Assembly (NCBI RefSeq): GCF_014490745.1
Contig: NZ_LZEU01000001.1
Location: 1 to 64,000, forward strand
Source of the DNA: Pseudomonas alcaligenes
GTDB taxonomy: Bacteria; Pseudomonadota; Gammaproteobacteria; Pseudomonadales; Pseudomonadaceae
Direction of reading: 5' to 3'
Length of the DNA: 64,000 nucleotides
The stretch's first letter is position 1. Each line of letters starts with the position of its first letter. The notes beneath the pieces were generated by a model. The model saw only the letters and a list, made by a program, of their open reading frames with translations. It did not search any database and was not told where the DNA came from. Below, in pieces: positions 8,621-20,395 of the stretch. The position numbers were made by a program, and so were the translations under genes.

Positions 8621-11600
8621 CAGAGCGTCGCCGGCAGTTTGAAGTCGCGCAGCAGGGCGACGTCGAAGGGGTTCGGCGAGCGCTGGCTGTGCAACAGGTA
8701 CTTGGCCTGCAGGCCGTCGAGGTTGGCCTTGAGGATCAGCACGTCACGGCCGCTGTGGTATTCCACCTGCATCATGTCGAGCAGGCGGAACAGCGCCCAG
8801 GGCCCGCTGTTCTTCTCGATGCCGACACGGCGCCCGCCCTGTTCCTCCAGCACCAGGCTGCTGCGCTCGCCGTCGCCTTCGGCCGGCCAGCGGAAGGCGG
8901 TGGCGACGATCGGGCCGTGGCGGTACTCGACCTTGTGCCCGCCGAAGCGGAAGTCGGCGCGGTTGAGGCTGTAGTCGAGGGCGAAGGGTTCCAGCTTGAA
9001 CAGCACCAGCGGCTCGGCCGGGTTCTCGGCGAAGAAGCTGCGGCGGATGCTCTGGGTCTGGTTGATCTGTTCGAGGAAGGTGGCCGACAGCGGCAGGCCC
9101 TGGCCGTCCAGGTGACGCAGCTGGTACTTGCCCTCGCTGTCGCTGACGAAGGCCTTCAGGTAGTGATCGACAAAGCCGTCGGCCACCCCTTCGGCCTTGA
9201 AGAACTCGCGGAAGTCGGCAATCGCCACGTCGCTGTCGCTCTTCGCGCTGAACGGGTAGCGCTTCATCAGCGACTCCTTGTAGAAGGCGTACAGCTCGCT
9301 GCGGTAGCGCTTGTTCAGGTAGCCGTAGGCGTCGTTGAGCACCAGCTGCCAGCTGTCGTCGGCGATCAGACTCAGCCAGTTGCCCACCGGCTGCGGCAGG
9401 CGTGCGGCGCTGCTGCGCACCTGGTTGATCGCATCCGGGCTGCCGCTCATGCGAGCCTTGGCCAGCTCGAAGGCGGCCTGTTCCGGGGCGCTGGCGTGGG
9501 CCATGCCGCTCAGCTGCAGCTGCAGGGCATCCAGCGCCTGCAGGGTGGCGGCCAGTTCCGGGCCGGCGCCGTTATTGTCGTCGAGCAGCCGGTGCAGCGG
9601 TTCGAAGCGCCGCTGCAGGGCACGCCGGGCGGTGTCCGGCAGGCTCTTGGCGATGGCGCCGATACCCTGTTCGGCGGCTGCCGCGGCCAGCTTGCCTTTC
9701 TTACCCAGCTTGGCCTGGGCGGCCAGCTCGTCGATCTGGTCGGTGGCTGCCGGCAGGTCGAAGCGAGTGTTCTCGCGCACTTCCACCAGGATCTGCAGCA
9801 GCGGCGAGTTGGCCGCGGTCAGGGCGGACAGCTGGAGGATGCCCTGGGCGCTGTTGCCGATCGGCTCCAGGCCCAGCTGGCTGATGGCTTCACCCCAGTA
9901 GTTGGCGTAGTCGCGGAAGTACAGCTGCTCCAGCTCCACCAGCAGACGACCGAGGTCGTTGTCGCTGAGGCTGCTGCCTTCGCCGAGTACCCAGTTGTCG
10001 CGCAGGATGTCGCGCACCAGGCTGACGCCCTGGGCGACGAAGAACTGCTGGTAGCCCTTCTGCGTGTACAGCCCGGGGATGGCGTAATCGCTGCCGAGGA
10101 ACAGCGTGGCCTGGCCACCCAGGGCCTGGCTCAGGCGGTACTCCGGCAGGCTGCGGGCCTGGTCGCGGAGCATGCGGTAGACCACATTGGCCAGCGACTC
10201 GCTGCGCAGGATCTGCCGTGCCTCGGCCACCAGCTTGTCGTTCAGTGGGTAGGCGCCAAACGGCTCGCTGAGCAGGCGCTGCAGGTGGCCGCCGAGGCCC
10301 TTCTGCGTGCGGTCGTCGCCGGCGTAGCGCAACGACCAGTCGGCGCCCAGCCATTGCTGCAGGTAGGCCGGGTCGCGGTGCTGCGCCAGATTGAGCATCA
10401 GGTAGGCGCGCAGGCTGCCGAGCAGGAGCTCGCGGTCGTCGCGGTTGGCGCGAATCTGCCCTTCCAGCTGACGCGCCACCCGTGGCAGCAGTTCGGCTTC
10501 CAGCTGACGGCGGTAGGCCTGCTGCACGGCAGGGTCGACGGCCGCGCCCTGGTACAGGCCGCCGCGTTCGAGCAGGGCGGCGTCATGCGGGGCGGGGAAT
10601 ACCTGGGTCGCCGCATAGCTGCTGTCGAGTAGCGGCAGCACCTGCTGGGCCTCGTCCTGGGGATTGCTTTGCTCGGTCTGGCGACCCAGTTGCTGGGCCA
10701 GCTCGCGCAGCTGCTCCAGGCGCCCATGGTTGGCCGAGTAGCTGTTGCCCCAGAGCAGACCGCAGAGCACCAGGCAGGCGGCGGCGCCGGCGTACAGACT
10801 GCGCTGGCGCCAGTCGATGCGGCGTACTTCCTTGTCGTCCAGCCCAGCCAGGTCGGCTTCGGGGAAGATCACTCTACTCAGCAGTTGGTTGATAAAGCGT
10901 GCGCGGCCGCTGCGGTAGGTCGGCAGGCTGCTGCCGGCCAGGCCGAGATTGCGCCCGATGCCGGTGGTGCTCGGGTCGAGCGGGTCGTGCAGTTCGGGCG
11001 CGCTGGTCAGGTAGAAGCCGCGCAGGTGGCTGGGGCGCTGATAGCGGTTGCCGCTGAAGGCCAGTTCGACGAACAGGCACAGGCGCTCGCCGATCTGCCC
11101 GAGCTGGTGCGGGAAATCGAGAATACGGCCGCGGCGCTGGGTGTCGCGCTCCTGGTGCATGCGCAGGATCACCTGGCTGTTGAGGCGGCGCAGCAGCTCC
11201 TCGAACTCCTGGCGCACCACGGCCACGTCGGTGGCGTTCTGCTCCTGGCGGAAGCTGGCGCCGAGCACCTGGGCGCTTTCCTCGCGGCTCAGCTGGTCGA
11301 AGAACTCGTCAAAGCCGAGCACCTTGTCGGCCTTGCTCAGCACCAGGTACACCGGCACCTCGACACGCAGCTCGGCATGGATCTCGTGCAGGCGCTGGCG
11401 CACCTGGCGCGCCAGGCTCTCCAGCTCCAGCTCGCTGTGGTACTGCAGGCTGTCCACCGGGATGTTCACCAGCACGCCATTGAGCGGGCGCGCGCGGCGC
11501 TTGCGCAGCAGATTGAGCAGGGTGTGCCAGGCGCGGCTGTCCACCGCCACGTCGGGCTGGTTGAGGTAGCGACCGCTGGTATCCAGCAGCACGGCGTGTT

Positions 11601-12141
11601 CGGCGAAGTGCCAGTTGCAGTAGCGGGTGCCGCCGACATCCTTGGTCAGGCGCTGGGCGTCGCCCTTGTCGAGCGGGAAGTCCAGGCCGGAGAAATCCAG
11701 CAGGCTGGTCTTGCCGCTGCCCTGCGGGCCGAGCAACAGGTACCAGGGCAGCTCGCTGCGCCACTTGTCGCTGCGGCCGCGGTACAGGCTGGAAGTCTTC
11801 AGGGTGCGCAGGGCCTGCTTGAAGCGGCCGCGCAGTTCCACCTGCTCCTCGCTGATCAGCCCTTCGCGGCGCAGGCGCTCCTGGGCGTCGACGTCATCCG
11901 CCTCGGCCTTCTTGCGCACATTGGCGCGCCAGCTGACGAAGACGATGAACAGGCCCCAGGCCAGGAACAGCCCGCTGATGCTGACCAGGCGGTTGGCCGC
12001 CGGCGCCCAGAACTTGGAGTCGGCCACGGCCAGCAGCGGCCCGACGAACCAGATCAGCAGGGCCAGCAGCAGAACCAGGCACAGGCTCCAGACCCAAGTC
12101 TTGCGCAGCACCGCCGCGCACTTCTTGAGAAAATCCTTCAT
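8620..12141 (-). CDS. tssM: T6SS membrane complex protein TssM (IcmF)
   Basis: 1173 aa inner-membrane protein that spans the periplasm and joins TssL and TssJ into the baseplate docking complex. Two N-terminal membrane helices lie near residues 13-37 and 50-70; a cytoplasmic NTPase-like domain with Walker A GPQGSGKTS near 138-146 follows; a third helix lies near 448-466; the rest is periplasmic. The Walker A is intact, which is not true of all TssM proteins. The gene follows tssL after 6 bp. Length is typical. Confidence 0.96.
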   Translation of the reverse strand: MKDFLKKCAAVLRKTWVWSLCLVLLLALLIWFVGPLLAVADSKFWAPAANRLVSISGLFLAWGLFIVFVSWRANVRKKAEADDVDAQERLRREGLISEEQVELRGRFKQALRTLKTSSLYRGRSDKWRSELPWYLLLGPQGSGKTSLLDFSGLDFPLDKGDAQRLTKDVGGTRYCNWHFAEHAVLLDTSGRYLNQPDVAVDSRAWHTLLNLLRKRRARPLNGVLVNIPVDSLQYHSELELESLARQVRQRLHEIHAELRVEVPVYLVLSKADKVLGFDEFFDQLSREESAQVLGASFRQEQNATDVAVVRQEFEELLRRLNSQVILRMHQERDTQRRGRILDFPHQLGQIGERLCLFVELAFSGNRYQRPSHLRGFYLTSAPELHDPLDPSTTGIGRNLGLAGSSLPTYRSGRARFINQLLSRVIFPEADLAGLDDKEVRRIDWRQRSLYAGAAACLVLCGLLWGNSYSANHGRLEQLRELAQQLGRQTEQSNPQDEAQQVLPLLDSSYAATQVFPAPHDAALLERGGLYQGAAVDPAVQQAYRRQLEAELLPRVARQLEGQIRANRDDRELLLGSLRAYLMLNLAQHRDPAYLQQWLGADWSLRYAGDDRTQKGLGGHLQRLLSEPFGAYPLNDKLVAEARQILRSESLANVVYRMLRDQARSLPEYRLSQALGGQATLFLGSDYAIPGLYTQKGYQQFFVAQGVSLVRDILRDNWVLGEGSSLSDNDLGRLLVELEQLYFRDYANYWGEAISQLGLEPIGNSAQGILQLSALTAANSPLLQILVEVRENTRFDLPAATDQIDELAAQAKLGKKGKLAAAAAEQGIGAIAKSLPDTARRALQRRFEPLHRLLDDNNGAGPELAATLQALDALQLQLSGMAHASAPEQAAFELAKARMSGSPDAINQVRSSAARLPQPVGNWLSLIADDSWQLVLNDAYGYLNKRYRSELYAFYKESLMKRYPFSAKSDSDVAIADFREFFKAEGVADGFVDHYLKAFVSDSEGKYQLRHLDGQGLPLSATFLEQINQTQSIRRSFFAENPAEPLVLFKLEPFALDYSLNRADFRFGGHKVEYRHGPIVATAFRWPAEGDGERSSLVLEEQGGRRVGIEKNSGPWALFRLLDMMQVEYHSGRDVLILKANLDGLQAKYLLHSQRSPNPFDVALLRDFKLPATL

Positions 12142-12147
12142 CTCAAC

Positions 12148-13014
12148 TTATCCCTGAACAGATGGGGCAGGGGCGGCTTCCACCGCCTGATAGGGCTGCA
12201 GCACAGTGCGCCGTTCCTCGTGCAGCACCCAGCTGAAACCGGCGAACAGCAGGGCCAGGCAGGCTGCCGTGGCCACCGCCACCAGCCAGCCGGGAACGAT
12301 ACGCACCAGGCGCCGGCGGCCATCCTTGAGGCCCTGCCAGTGCGGCGACAGCTCGCGCGGAATATCGCCGCGCAGCTGGCGGATCTGCCGGAACAGGCTG
12401 TCGCGGATCGCCTCCAGTTCGAGCATGCCGCGCGGCAGCACGCGGTACTTACCCTCGAAGCCGAGCGACAGGCAGATGTACATCAGCTCGAGCATGGCCA
12501 GGTGTTTGACCGGGTTGCGTGACAGGTGCTCGAGCAGCTGGAAGAACTTCTCGCCGCCGAAGGTTTCGTTGTGGAAGCTCGACAGCAGGCTCATCTGCGA
12601 CCAGGCGCTCTCGTTGCCCCAGGGCGTGGTCACTACGGCTTCATCGACCACAGTGCACAGCACATAGCGCGCGGCCATCACCTGGCCGCCCTCGGCGCCT
12701 TCCTGCAGGGCGCGGTGCTCGAACAGCTTGATCGCCACGTTGAGGCGCTCGTTGAGCGCCTGGAAGTTTTCCGCGCTGGCACTGTTCTTCAGCCGTACCA
12801 CTTCCGAGAGCAGCAGCGCGGCGGCGGCCACCAGCGGGTTGAAGCTGATGTTGAAGACTTCCGCCGGGCGCAGGCGCGCGGCATACACCATGCGCTCCTC
12901 GAGCTGCTCCATCGGCGGCGCGGCGAAGTCGGTCAGCGGGCTGCGGGCGGCAGAGGCGCCCTGGCGGTTGAGCACGACGGTGCGGTCGGCTCTCTGGTAC
13001 TCATCCTTGATCAT
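12148..13014 (-). CDS. tssL: T6SS membrane complex protein TssL (DotU)
   Basis: 288 aa, cytoplasmic N-terminal DotU fold followed by one membrane helix near 242-262 and a short periplasmic tail. The family signatures VDEAVVTTPWG and FHNETFGGEKFF are present. There is no C-terminal peptidoglycan-binding OmpA domain, as expected for the HSI-II type. It forms the inner-membrane complex with TssM and contacts the baseplate. It follows tssK after 5 bp. Confidence 0.95.
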   Translation of the reverse strand: MIKDEYQRADRTVVLNRQGASAARSPLTDFAAPPMEQLEERMVYAARLRPAEVFNISFNPLVAAAALLLSEVVRLKNSASAENFQALNERLNVAIKLFEHRALQEGAEGGQVMAARYVLCTVVDEAVVTTPWGNESAWSQMSLLSSFHNETFGGEKFFQLLEHLSRNPVKHLAMLELMYICLSLGFEGKYRVLPRGMLELEAIRDSLFRQIRQLRGDIPRELSPHWQGLKDGRRRLVRIVPGWLVAVATAACLALLFAGFSWVLHEERRTVLQPYQAVEAAPAPSVQG

Positions 13015-13019
13015 CGGGT

Positions 13020-14351
13020 TCAGCTCCTGATCGCCCAGAATTTCAGCTCAAGCCCGGAGAAGTCCCCGGACACGTGGAAGGCAAAACCACCGGAGCTTTC
13101 CAGCTGCGCCAGCTCTTCCGAGCCGAGCTCCAGGGCGAAATAGGTCTTGCCCGAGTGGAAGGGGATTTGCCGCGGCGCCACCGGCAGCGGCTTCACCTTG
13201 ATGCCCGGCAGGTGCAGGTTGACCAGCTGGCGGATGCGCTCCACCGCGCCGATCTTCAGGTGCGCCGGCAGGCGCTTGCGCAGTTCCTCGGACTCGCACT
13301 GGGCGCTGGCGGCGAGGATGAACTCGGCGCTGCTGAGCAGGCGGTGATCCTGCAGCGGCGAGACCTGGATGCCGTACTGGCGCTGCTGCAGCGGCAGCTC
13401 GATGGCGTGCTGCTCGAGCACCATCGACAGCACCTGGCGCAGCGCCTCCATCAGCTTGCGGAAGCTGGCGGCCTGGTCGTTGTGCAGGTAGCGGCCGTCC
13501 AGGCGCGGGCGCTTGTGGTCGCTGGCGAAGGTGGCCAGCTCGCCGAGCAGGCCGACCAGTTCGCGGTAGATGCGCTCCGGGTGCAGCTGCTCCAGGCTCA
13601 GGTAGTGACGCAGCTGCGGCTCGTAGCGGTTGACCAGCTGCAGCATGAGGAAGTCGCCCACTTCGGTATTGCCCAGCTTGCCGGCGGCGCGCACCCGCTC
13701 GGCGAGGATGTCGCCGCGGTGGCCGAGCATGCTGATGACTTCCTTGAGGCACGACTGCAGGTAGCTGGAGCTGTGACAGTGGAGGAAGGTCGGGCTGAAG
13801 TCCGGGTCGAGGACGATCACCCCGTCCGGGCTGGTATCGAGGATCTCGGCGACCTTGAGTTTGACGAAGGCCTGGTCGGTCTGCTGCTCGCCGAGCAGCA
13901 GGCGGAAGTCCGGGCGGCCGCAGCTGACCTGGCTGGCGGCGCTGTCGCCGGCGTTGGAGTCGGTGACTTCCACATCCTGGGCGCGGTAGCGCGCCAGCAC
14001 GTCCTGCTGCTCGGCGCGGCGGCTCTCGATATGGTTGCCGGTAACCAGCGGCAGGGCCAGGTACACCGGAGTGGCCGAGGTGTTCGGCGGCACGTCGAGG
14101 GCCAGCGGCTCGCGCGCGGCGTCGATCTCGAACAGGCTGCCGTCGGCCAGCACGCCGCTGGCCTGACTGAGTACCAGCTTGCCCATGCCGAGGAACTGGC
14201 GGTCGAGCTCCAGGCTGAAGAAGCCCCAGGGGTAGACGTCGAGCAGACGCGTGCGCGCCTTCAGCTGGTGTTCGTAGTAGCGGTCACTCTGCTGGAAGTG
14301 CTGCGGGCGCAGGAGCATCCCTTCCTGCCAGACTACCTTGAGCATTTCCAT
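13020..14351 (-). CDS. tssK: T6SS baseplate protein TssK
   Basis: 443 aa. The start VVWQEGMLLRPQHFQQSDRY is the hallmark of TssK, which trimerises and links the baseplate (TssF/TssG) to the TssL/TssM membrane complex. It has no membrane segment. The start lies 4 nt after the tssJ stop. Length is normal for the family. Confidence 0.96.
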   Translation of the reverse strand: MEMLKVVWQEGMLLRPQHFQQSDRYYEHQLKARTRLLDVYPWGFFSLELDRQFLGMGKLVLSQASGVLADGSLFEIDAAREPLALDVPPNTSATPVYLALPLVTGNHIESRRAEQQDVLARYRAQDVEVTDSNAGDSAASQVSCGRPDFRLLLGEQQTDQAFVKLKVAEILDTSPDGVIVLDPDFSPTFLHCHSSSYLQSCLKEVISMLGHRGDILAERVRAAGKLGNTEVGDFLMLQLVNRYEPQLRHYLSLEQLHPERIYRELVGLLGELATFASDHKRPRLDGRYLHNDQAASFRKLMEALRQVLSMVLEQHAIELPLQQRQYGIQVSPLQDHRLLSSAEFILAASAQCESEELRKRLPAHLKIGAVERIRQLVNLHLPGIKVKPLPVAPRQIPFHSGKTYFALELGSEELAQLESSGGFAFHVSGDFSGLELKFWAIRS

Positions 14352-14355
14352 GGTC

Positions 14356-14835
14356 TCAGTCCTCGCCCTGTACGTCGCTCAGCGGCTGCAGGCCACGCTT
14401 GTCCAGGCGCACGCCGGCCTGGTTGATCTCGCCTTCCTGCAGCGACACCACGTAGCGCCAGCTGGCTTCCGGCAGATCGCGATAGGCGGCGACCACGCCG
14501 ACGTAGCGGCTACCCGGCTGCACCGACAGCTTCAGTTCGCGGGTCTCGCCGGGGCGCACTTCGAGTTCCTCGAAGCTGACCAGATCCGGGCGCAGCGAGG
14601 CCTTCGGCCGCTGGTAGAGAGAGAAGAAATCGGCGTTGTTGAACGACGAGGGATTCTTCAGCTCCAGCAGGCGCACCACGATCGGCGAGGGGCGGCCGTG
14701 CAGATCCGGGTTGAGGTCGTCGCTGGCCACCAGGCTGAGGTCGAGCTTGGTGGTATCCGAGTAGGGCGACAGGCTGGAACAGCCGCCCAGGGCAGCGAGC
14801 AGGCACAACAGGCTGAGGCTGATAAAACGGCACAT
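14356..14835 (-). CDS. tssJ: T6SS outer-membrane lipoprotein TssJ
   Basis: 159 aa from the chosen ATG at 14835, preceded by AAGGA eight bases upstream. A lipoprotein signal peptide ends in the lipobox LGGC, followed by the TssJ beta-sandwich (SPIVVRLLELKNPSSFNNAD, then FFSLYQ). TssJ anchors the TssM periplasmic domain to the outer membrane. In-frame ATGs at 14844 and 14856 are alternatives; the latter overlaps the fha stop as ATGA and would give a more basic signal-peptide start. Confidence 0.92.
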   Translation of the reverse strand: MCRFISLSLLCLLAALGGCSSLSPYSDTTKLDLSLVASDDLNPDLHGRPSPIVVRLLELKNPSSFNNADFFSLYQRPKASLRPDLVSFEELEVRPGETRELKLSVQPGSRYVGVVAAYRDLPEASWRYVVSLQEGEINQAGVRLDKRGLQPLSDVQGED

Positions 14836-14852
14836 GGCATTCATCCTTGCTT

Positions 14853-16076
14853 TCATTCTTGGAAATCGGTGCTGAGGGTGGCGATCAGGCGTACCTGCTC
14901 CTCGTAGGTCTTGGCGAAGTCGCGGGCGAACAGGCGCTGGCTCCAGTCGTCGTCCTGCTCGAGCAGGCGGTACTGGCGCTGGTAGGCCCTCCAGCGGCTG
15001 CCGGCGGTGGCCAGCAGTGGCTTGCGCTGCTGTTCGAAGCGCAGGCACAGCTGCTCCGGGGCGAATTGCTGGAACAGGCTCTGGGTGGCGGCGCGGCTGG
15101 CGGCGAACAGCGCCACCTGGTGCGCCTGCAGGTCGCGGTAGGCACGGCCGATGGCCTGCTCGGCGCTCAGCTGTCCGGGTTTGCCACCGCGCAGCAGGCT
15201 GTTCAGCGCCGCGCCGGCATCGGCGCTGTGCTTGAGCGGGTTGTTGCCGGCGCTCTGTACCGTGGTCAGGGCCAGGCGCAGTTCGTTCTTCAGCTCGCTG
15301 CGGGTGCGCAGGCTCTGTTGCAGGCCGCCGACGCTCTGCTTGAGCAGGCGTGCGGCATTCAGCGCCAGGGCCTGGCGGGCGCTGTCATCGAGGTCGTCGA
15401 GGGCCACGCCGAGGGCTTCGCCGAACTGCTGCCAGAAGCTGTCGTCGGCTACTGCCGGTGCCGACTGGCGCGGTGCGGGCTGCACGGGCTCGACGCGGGC
15501 AGCGGCTGGCGCCTGCACGGGTGCGGTTACCAGTTCCGGCAGCAGCAGGCTTTCCATGTCGATGCGCGCGTACTGGCTGCGCTCGAACTGCTCTTCCGGC
15601 TCCTGCATCAGGCCGGCGAACTCGTCGAGGCCGGCATAGCCGCGCGGGCGCTGTTCGAGGGCGGCGATCGGGTCGAGGTCGAGGAAGGCGTCATCCGGGA
15701 TGATGCTGCCGGCCGGCTGGCTGCGGCCGATCTGTTCCTCGAACTGCGCCGGATCCTGTAGCAGGCGCGCGCGGATCTCCACTTCGCCCAGGCAGTACAC
15801 GTCGCCGTGCTCGATGCGCTGTGGCTCGCCCTTGCGCAGGCTGGCGCCGCTATCTTTCAGCTGGATGCCGTTGCTGCTGGTATCGGTCAGGTAGAAGTGG
15901 CCGTCGCGGTAGCTGACCTGGGCATGCCGGCTGGAAATGATCCGTTTGCTGTCGGGGATCGCCCAGTCGCAGTCCTCGCCGCGGCCGATCACGCCGCCGA
16001 CCTTGTGGAAGCTCTTGCTGGTCAGCAGGCCGGGAGCGAATTGCTGGGCGCTGACGACGTCGAATACCAGTTCCAT
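14853..16076 (-). CDS. fha: T6SS FHA-domain protein (TagH/Fha)
   Basis: 407 aa. The N-terminal FHA domain (residues about 25-100) shows GRGEDCDW, SSRHAQ and DTSSNG, the phosphothreonine-binding signatures. The central part is Pro/Ala/Gln-rich and the C-terminal half is a TagH-type helical domain. In HSI systems Fha is the target that couples kinase and phosphatase activity to assembly of the secretion machine. It is placed between the small lipoprotein and tssJ, as in HSI-II. Confidence 0.93.
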   Translation of the reverse strand: MELVFDVVSAQQFAPGLLTSKSFHKVGGVIGRGEDCDWAIPDSKRIISSRHAQVSYRDGHFYLTDTSSNGIQLKDSGASLRKGEPQRIEHGDVYCLGEVEIRARLLQDPAQFEEQIGRSQPAGSIIPDDAFLDLDPIAALEQRPRGYAGLDEFAGLMQEPEEQFERSQYARIDMESLLLPELVTAPVQAPAAARVEPVQPAPRQSAPAVADDSFWQQFGEALGVALDDLDDSARQALALNAARLLKQSVGGLQQSLRTRSELKNELRLALTTVQSAGNNPLKHSADAGAALNSLLRGGKPGQLSAEQAIGRAYRDLQAHQVALFAASRAATQSLFQQFAPEQLCLRFEQQRKPLLATAGSRWRAYQRQYRLLEQDDDWSQRLFARDFAKTYEEQVRLIATLSTDFQE

Positions 16077-16094
16077 GGTCTGTGCTCCTGGGCC

Positions 16095-16226
16095 TTACTT
16101 GGCGCGTTGTTCGGCTTGCGGGTCGCCCAGCGGGCGGTAGTCGTCATCGCTGGATTTGTAGTTGCCGGAGCAACCGGCGAGGCCGAGCAGGACGGCCAGC
16201 AGGCCAAGGGTGACAAGGTGGGACAT
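16095..16226 (-). CDS. 43-aa T6SS-linked lipoprotein (OrfX-like)
   Basis: Starting at the ATG at 16226, preceded by GGAG eight bases upstream, this small gene encodes a lipoprotein signal peptide with lipobox LAGC and a 23-residue hydrophilic tail (SGNYKSSDDDYRPLGDPQAE). A small orfX occupies the same place between sfa2 and fha2 in P. aeruginosa HSI-II. Its function is unknown. It is easily missed because of its size. Confidence 0.7.
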   Translation of the reverse strand: MSHLVTLGLLAVLLGLAGCSGNYKSSDDDYRPLGDPQAEQRAK

Positions 16227-16275
16227 CGGGCGTTCTCCACAGGGGGCGATAGGCATAGGGGTAGGCATGGGCGGC

Positions 16276-17803
<1,528 letters not shown>

Positions 17804-17817
<14 letters not shown>

Positions 17818-20383
17818 AGACCAGCGCTCCTTCACCGTCGAGGGTGGCATGTACCTGCTGCAGGGCTTCGCCGCTGGCCATGGCGGCCAGCAGGCGATCG
17901 GCGATCTGCGGCAGCAGCTGTTGCTCCAACAACTGGTCGATCAGTCGTGCGCCGCTGTCGCTGTGCAGGCAGCGCGCAGCCAGCTGGGCGAGCAGCGCCG
18001 GGCTATGGCTGAACTGCAGCTGTCGTTTGCCCAGGCGTTCGCCGAGACGATCCAGCTTGAGCGCGACCAGCTCCTCCAGCACGCTACCGGCCACCGGGTA
18101 GTAGGGCACCACGCGCATGCGTGCCAGCAGCGCCGGCTTGAAGTGGCGGCTGAGAGTCGGGCGGATGGCCTGCTCCAGTTCCTCGGCAGGCGGGCGCTGG
18201 TCATCGGCGCAGAGCTGGGCGATCTGTTCGCTGGCCAGGTTGCTGGTCATCAGGATCAGGCAGTTGCGGAAGTTGATCGCGCGGCCTTCGCCGTCGTTGG
18301 CCACGCCCTTGTCGAAGATCTGGTAGAAGACGTTCAGCACTTCCGGGTCGGCCTTCTCCACTTCGTCGAGGAGGATCACCGAGTAGGGCTTCTGCCGTAC
18401 CGCCTCGGTGAGCATGCCGCCCTCGCCGTAGCCGACATAGCCGGGCGGCGCGCCGATCAGGCGGGAGACCGTGTGCTTCTCCTGGAACTCGGCCATGTTG
18501 ATGGTGGTGAGGAAGCGCTCGCCGCCGTACAGCAGGTCGGCCAGGGCCAGGGCGGTCTCGGTCTTGCCGACGCCGCTGGGGCCGACCAGGAGGAACACGC
18601 CGGCCGGCGCATCGTTCTTGTTCAGCCCGGCGGCGCTGGCGCGCATGGCGCGGTCGAGGGCCACCACCGCCTGCTCCTGGCCGCGCACGCGCTGGCGCAG
18701 ATCGGCGGCGAAGCCGGCCACCTTGGCGTTGTGCTCGCGGGCCAGCTGGCTCAGCGGTACGCCGGTCCAGTGGCTGATCACCTCGGCCACCAGGCGCGGG
18801 CAGACTTCGTGGCTGACCAGGCGCTCGGCGCTCTGGGCAGTGCTCAGTTCGTCCTGCACGTCGCGCAGTTCGCACTCCAGGGCGGCCAGTTCAGCCTGAT
18901 TGTCGCATGCCCGCACCTGGGCGCATTGCTGGCGCAGGGCGAGCAGGCGTTCGGCCAGCTGGCGCTGCTCGTGCCAGCGCGCCTCGATCTGCTGCAGCTC
19001 GGCCTGCGCTGCGACCAGGCGCTGCTCCAGGGCGGTCAGGGCTGCTGCATCCACCGCCAGGCCTGCCTGCAGGTCGCGGCGCAGGGCCTCGTGCTGGCGC
19101 TGGCCTTCGGCCAGCTCGCCGCGCAGGCGCTCCAGCGCTTCCGGCGCGGCGGCCAGGCTGATGCGCACGCGGGCGCAGGCGGTATCCAGCACGTCCACTG
19201 CCTTGTCCGGCAGCTGGCGCCCGGCCAGGTAGCGTGCGGACAGCTCGGCGGCGGCCACCACCGCGTCGTCGCGCAGGTAGATGCCGTGGCTCTGCTCATA
19301 CACCGGGGCCAGGCCACGCAGGATGGTCACCGCTTCCTGCACGGTCGGCTCGTGCAGCTGCACCGGCTGGAAGCGCCGGGCCAGGGCCGGATCCTTCTCG
19401 AAGTATTTCCTGTATTCGCTCCAGGTGGTGGCGGCGATGGTGCGCAGTTCGCCACGGGCCAGGGCCGGCTTGAGCAGGTTGGCGGCATCCGAACCCCCGG
19501 CCTGGGCGCCGGCGCCGATCAGGGTGTGGGCCTCGTCGATAAACAGGATGATCGGCTTGGGCGACCCCTTCACTTCGTCGATCACTCCCTGCAGGCGCCG
19601 TTCGAACTCGCCTTTGACGCTGGCGCCGGCCTGCAGCAGGCCCATGTCCAGGCACAGCAGCTCGACGCCCTTGAGCACCTCCGGCACTTCACCGCTGGCG
19701 ATGCGCAGGGCCAGGCCCTCGACTATGGCGGTCTTGCCGACGCCAGCCTCGCCGACCACGATTGGGTTGTTTTTGCGCCGGCGGGCGAGGATGTCGATCA
19801 TCTGGCGGATCGCCCCATCGCGGCACAGCACCGGGTCGAGCTTGCCGTCGCGGGCCTGCTGGGTGAAGTTGTGGGTGAAGCGTTGCAGGTTGGATTCGCC
19901 CGCTGCGGTCGGCTTGCCGGGCTGGTTCGGTTGTTGCTGGCTTAGGGCGAAATCGCGCAGGCGTTCGGCATCGATCCTGGCCAGCAATGGCTGGTAGTGA
20001 CTGCCGGCATAACGCAGCGGGTTGCGCAGCAGGGCGAGGATCAGCGCGGCCTGCTGCACCTGGCTCTGGCCCAGTTCCAGGTTGGCCACCAGCAGGGCGT
20101 CCTGCAGCCACTGCACCAGCTCGGCGGAGAACACCGGGTTGCGCGAGGCGCTGTGTTCGCCGTGCGGCTGCAGGGCGCTGGCCAGGGCGCCGGCGTCCAC
20201 TTCGGCATCCTGCAGGGCACGGCTTAGCAGGCCCTGCGGGCGTTCGAGCAGGCCGAGCAGCAGGTCTTCCACCAGGATCTTGTTGCCGCCGCGCTGCAGG
20301 CAGCGCTCGGCGGCGCCTTCGAGGTCGCGGCGGGTGTCGGCGTCCAGTGCCTGCACCAGTTGTTGCAGATCGACATTGATCAT
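17804..20383 (-). CDS. clpV: T6SS sheath-disassembly ATPase ClpV (TssH)
   Basis: 859 aa Clp/Hsp100 ATPase that unfolds contracted TssB/TssC sheath for reuse. An N-terminal domain (about 1-140) precedes AAA1 with GEAGVGKT near 213 and ILFIDEAHTLIG, a coiled-coil middle domain (about 400-530), and AAA2 with GPSGVGKTE near 603 and VILLDEVEKAD. All Walker motifs are intact. The sequence MINVDLQQLVQALD starts in the usual place for TssH. Its stop lies inside the start region of the sfa gene. Confidence 0.97.
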
Positions 20384-20395
20384 TTCATCAGTCCT

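Noticed and set aside
8689..12522. Very long plus-strand open frames (647 and 617 codons) opposite tssM and tssL
   Set aside because: They mirror real minus-strand T6SS genes in high-GC DNA, are Gln/Ala/Val-rich and have no recognisable domain.
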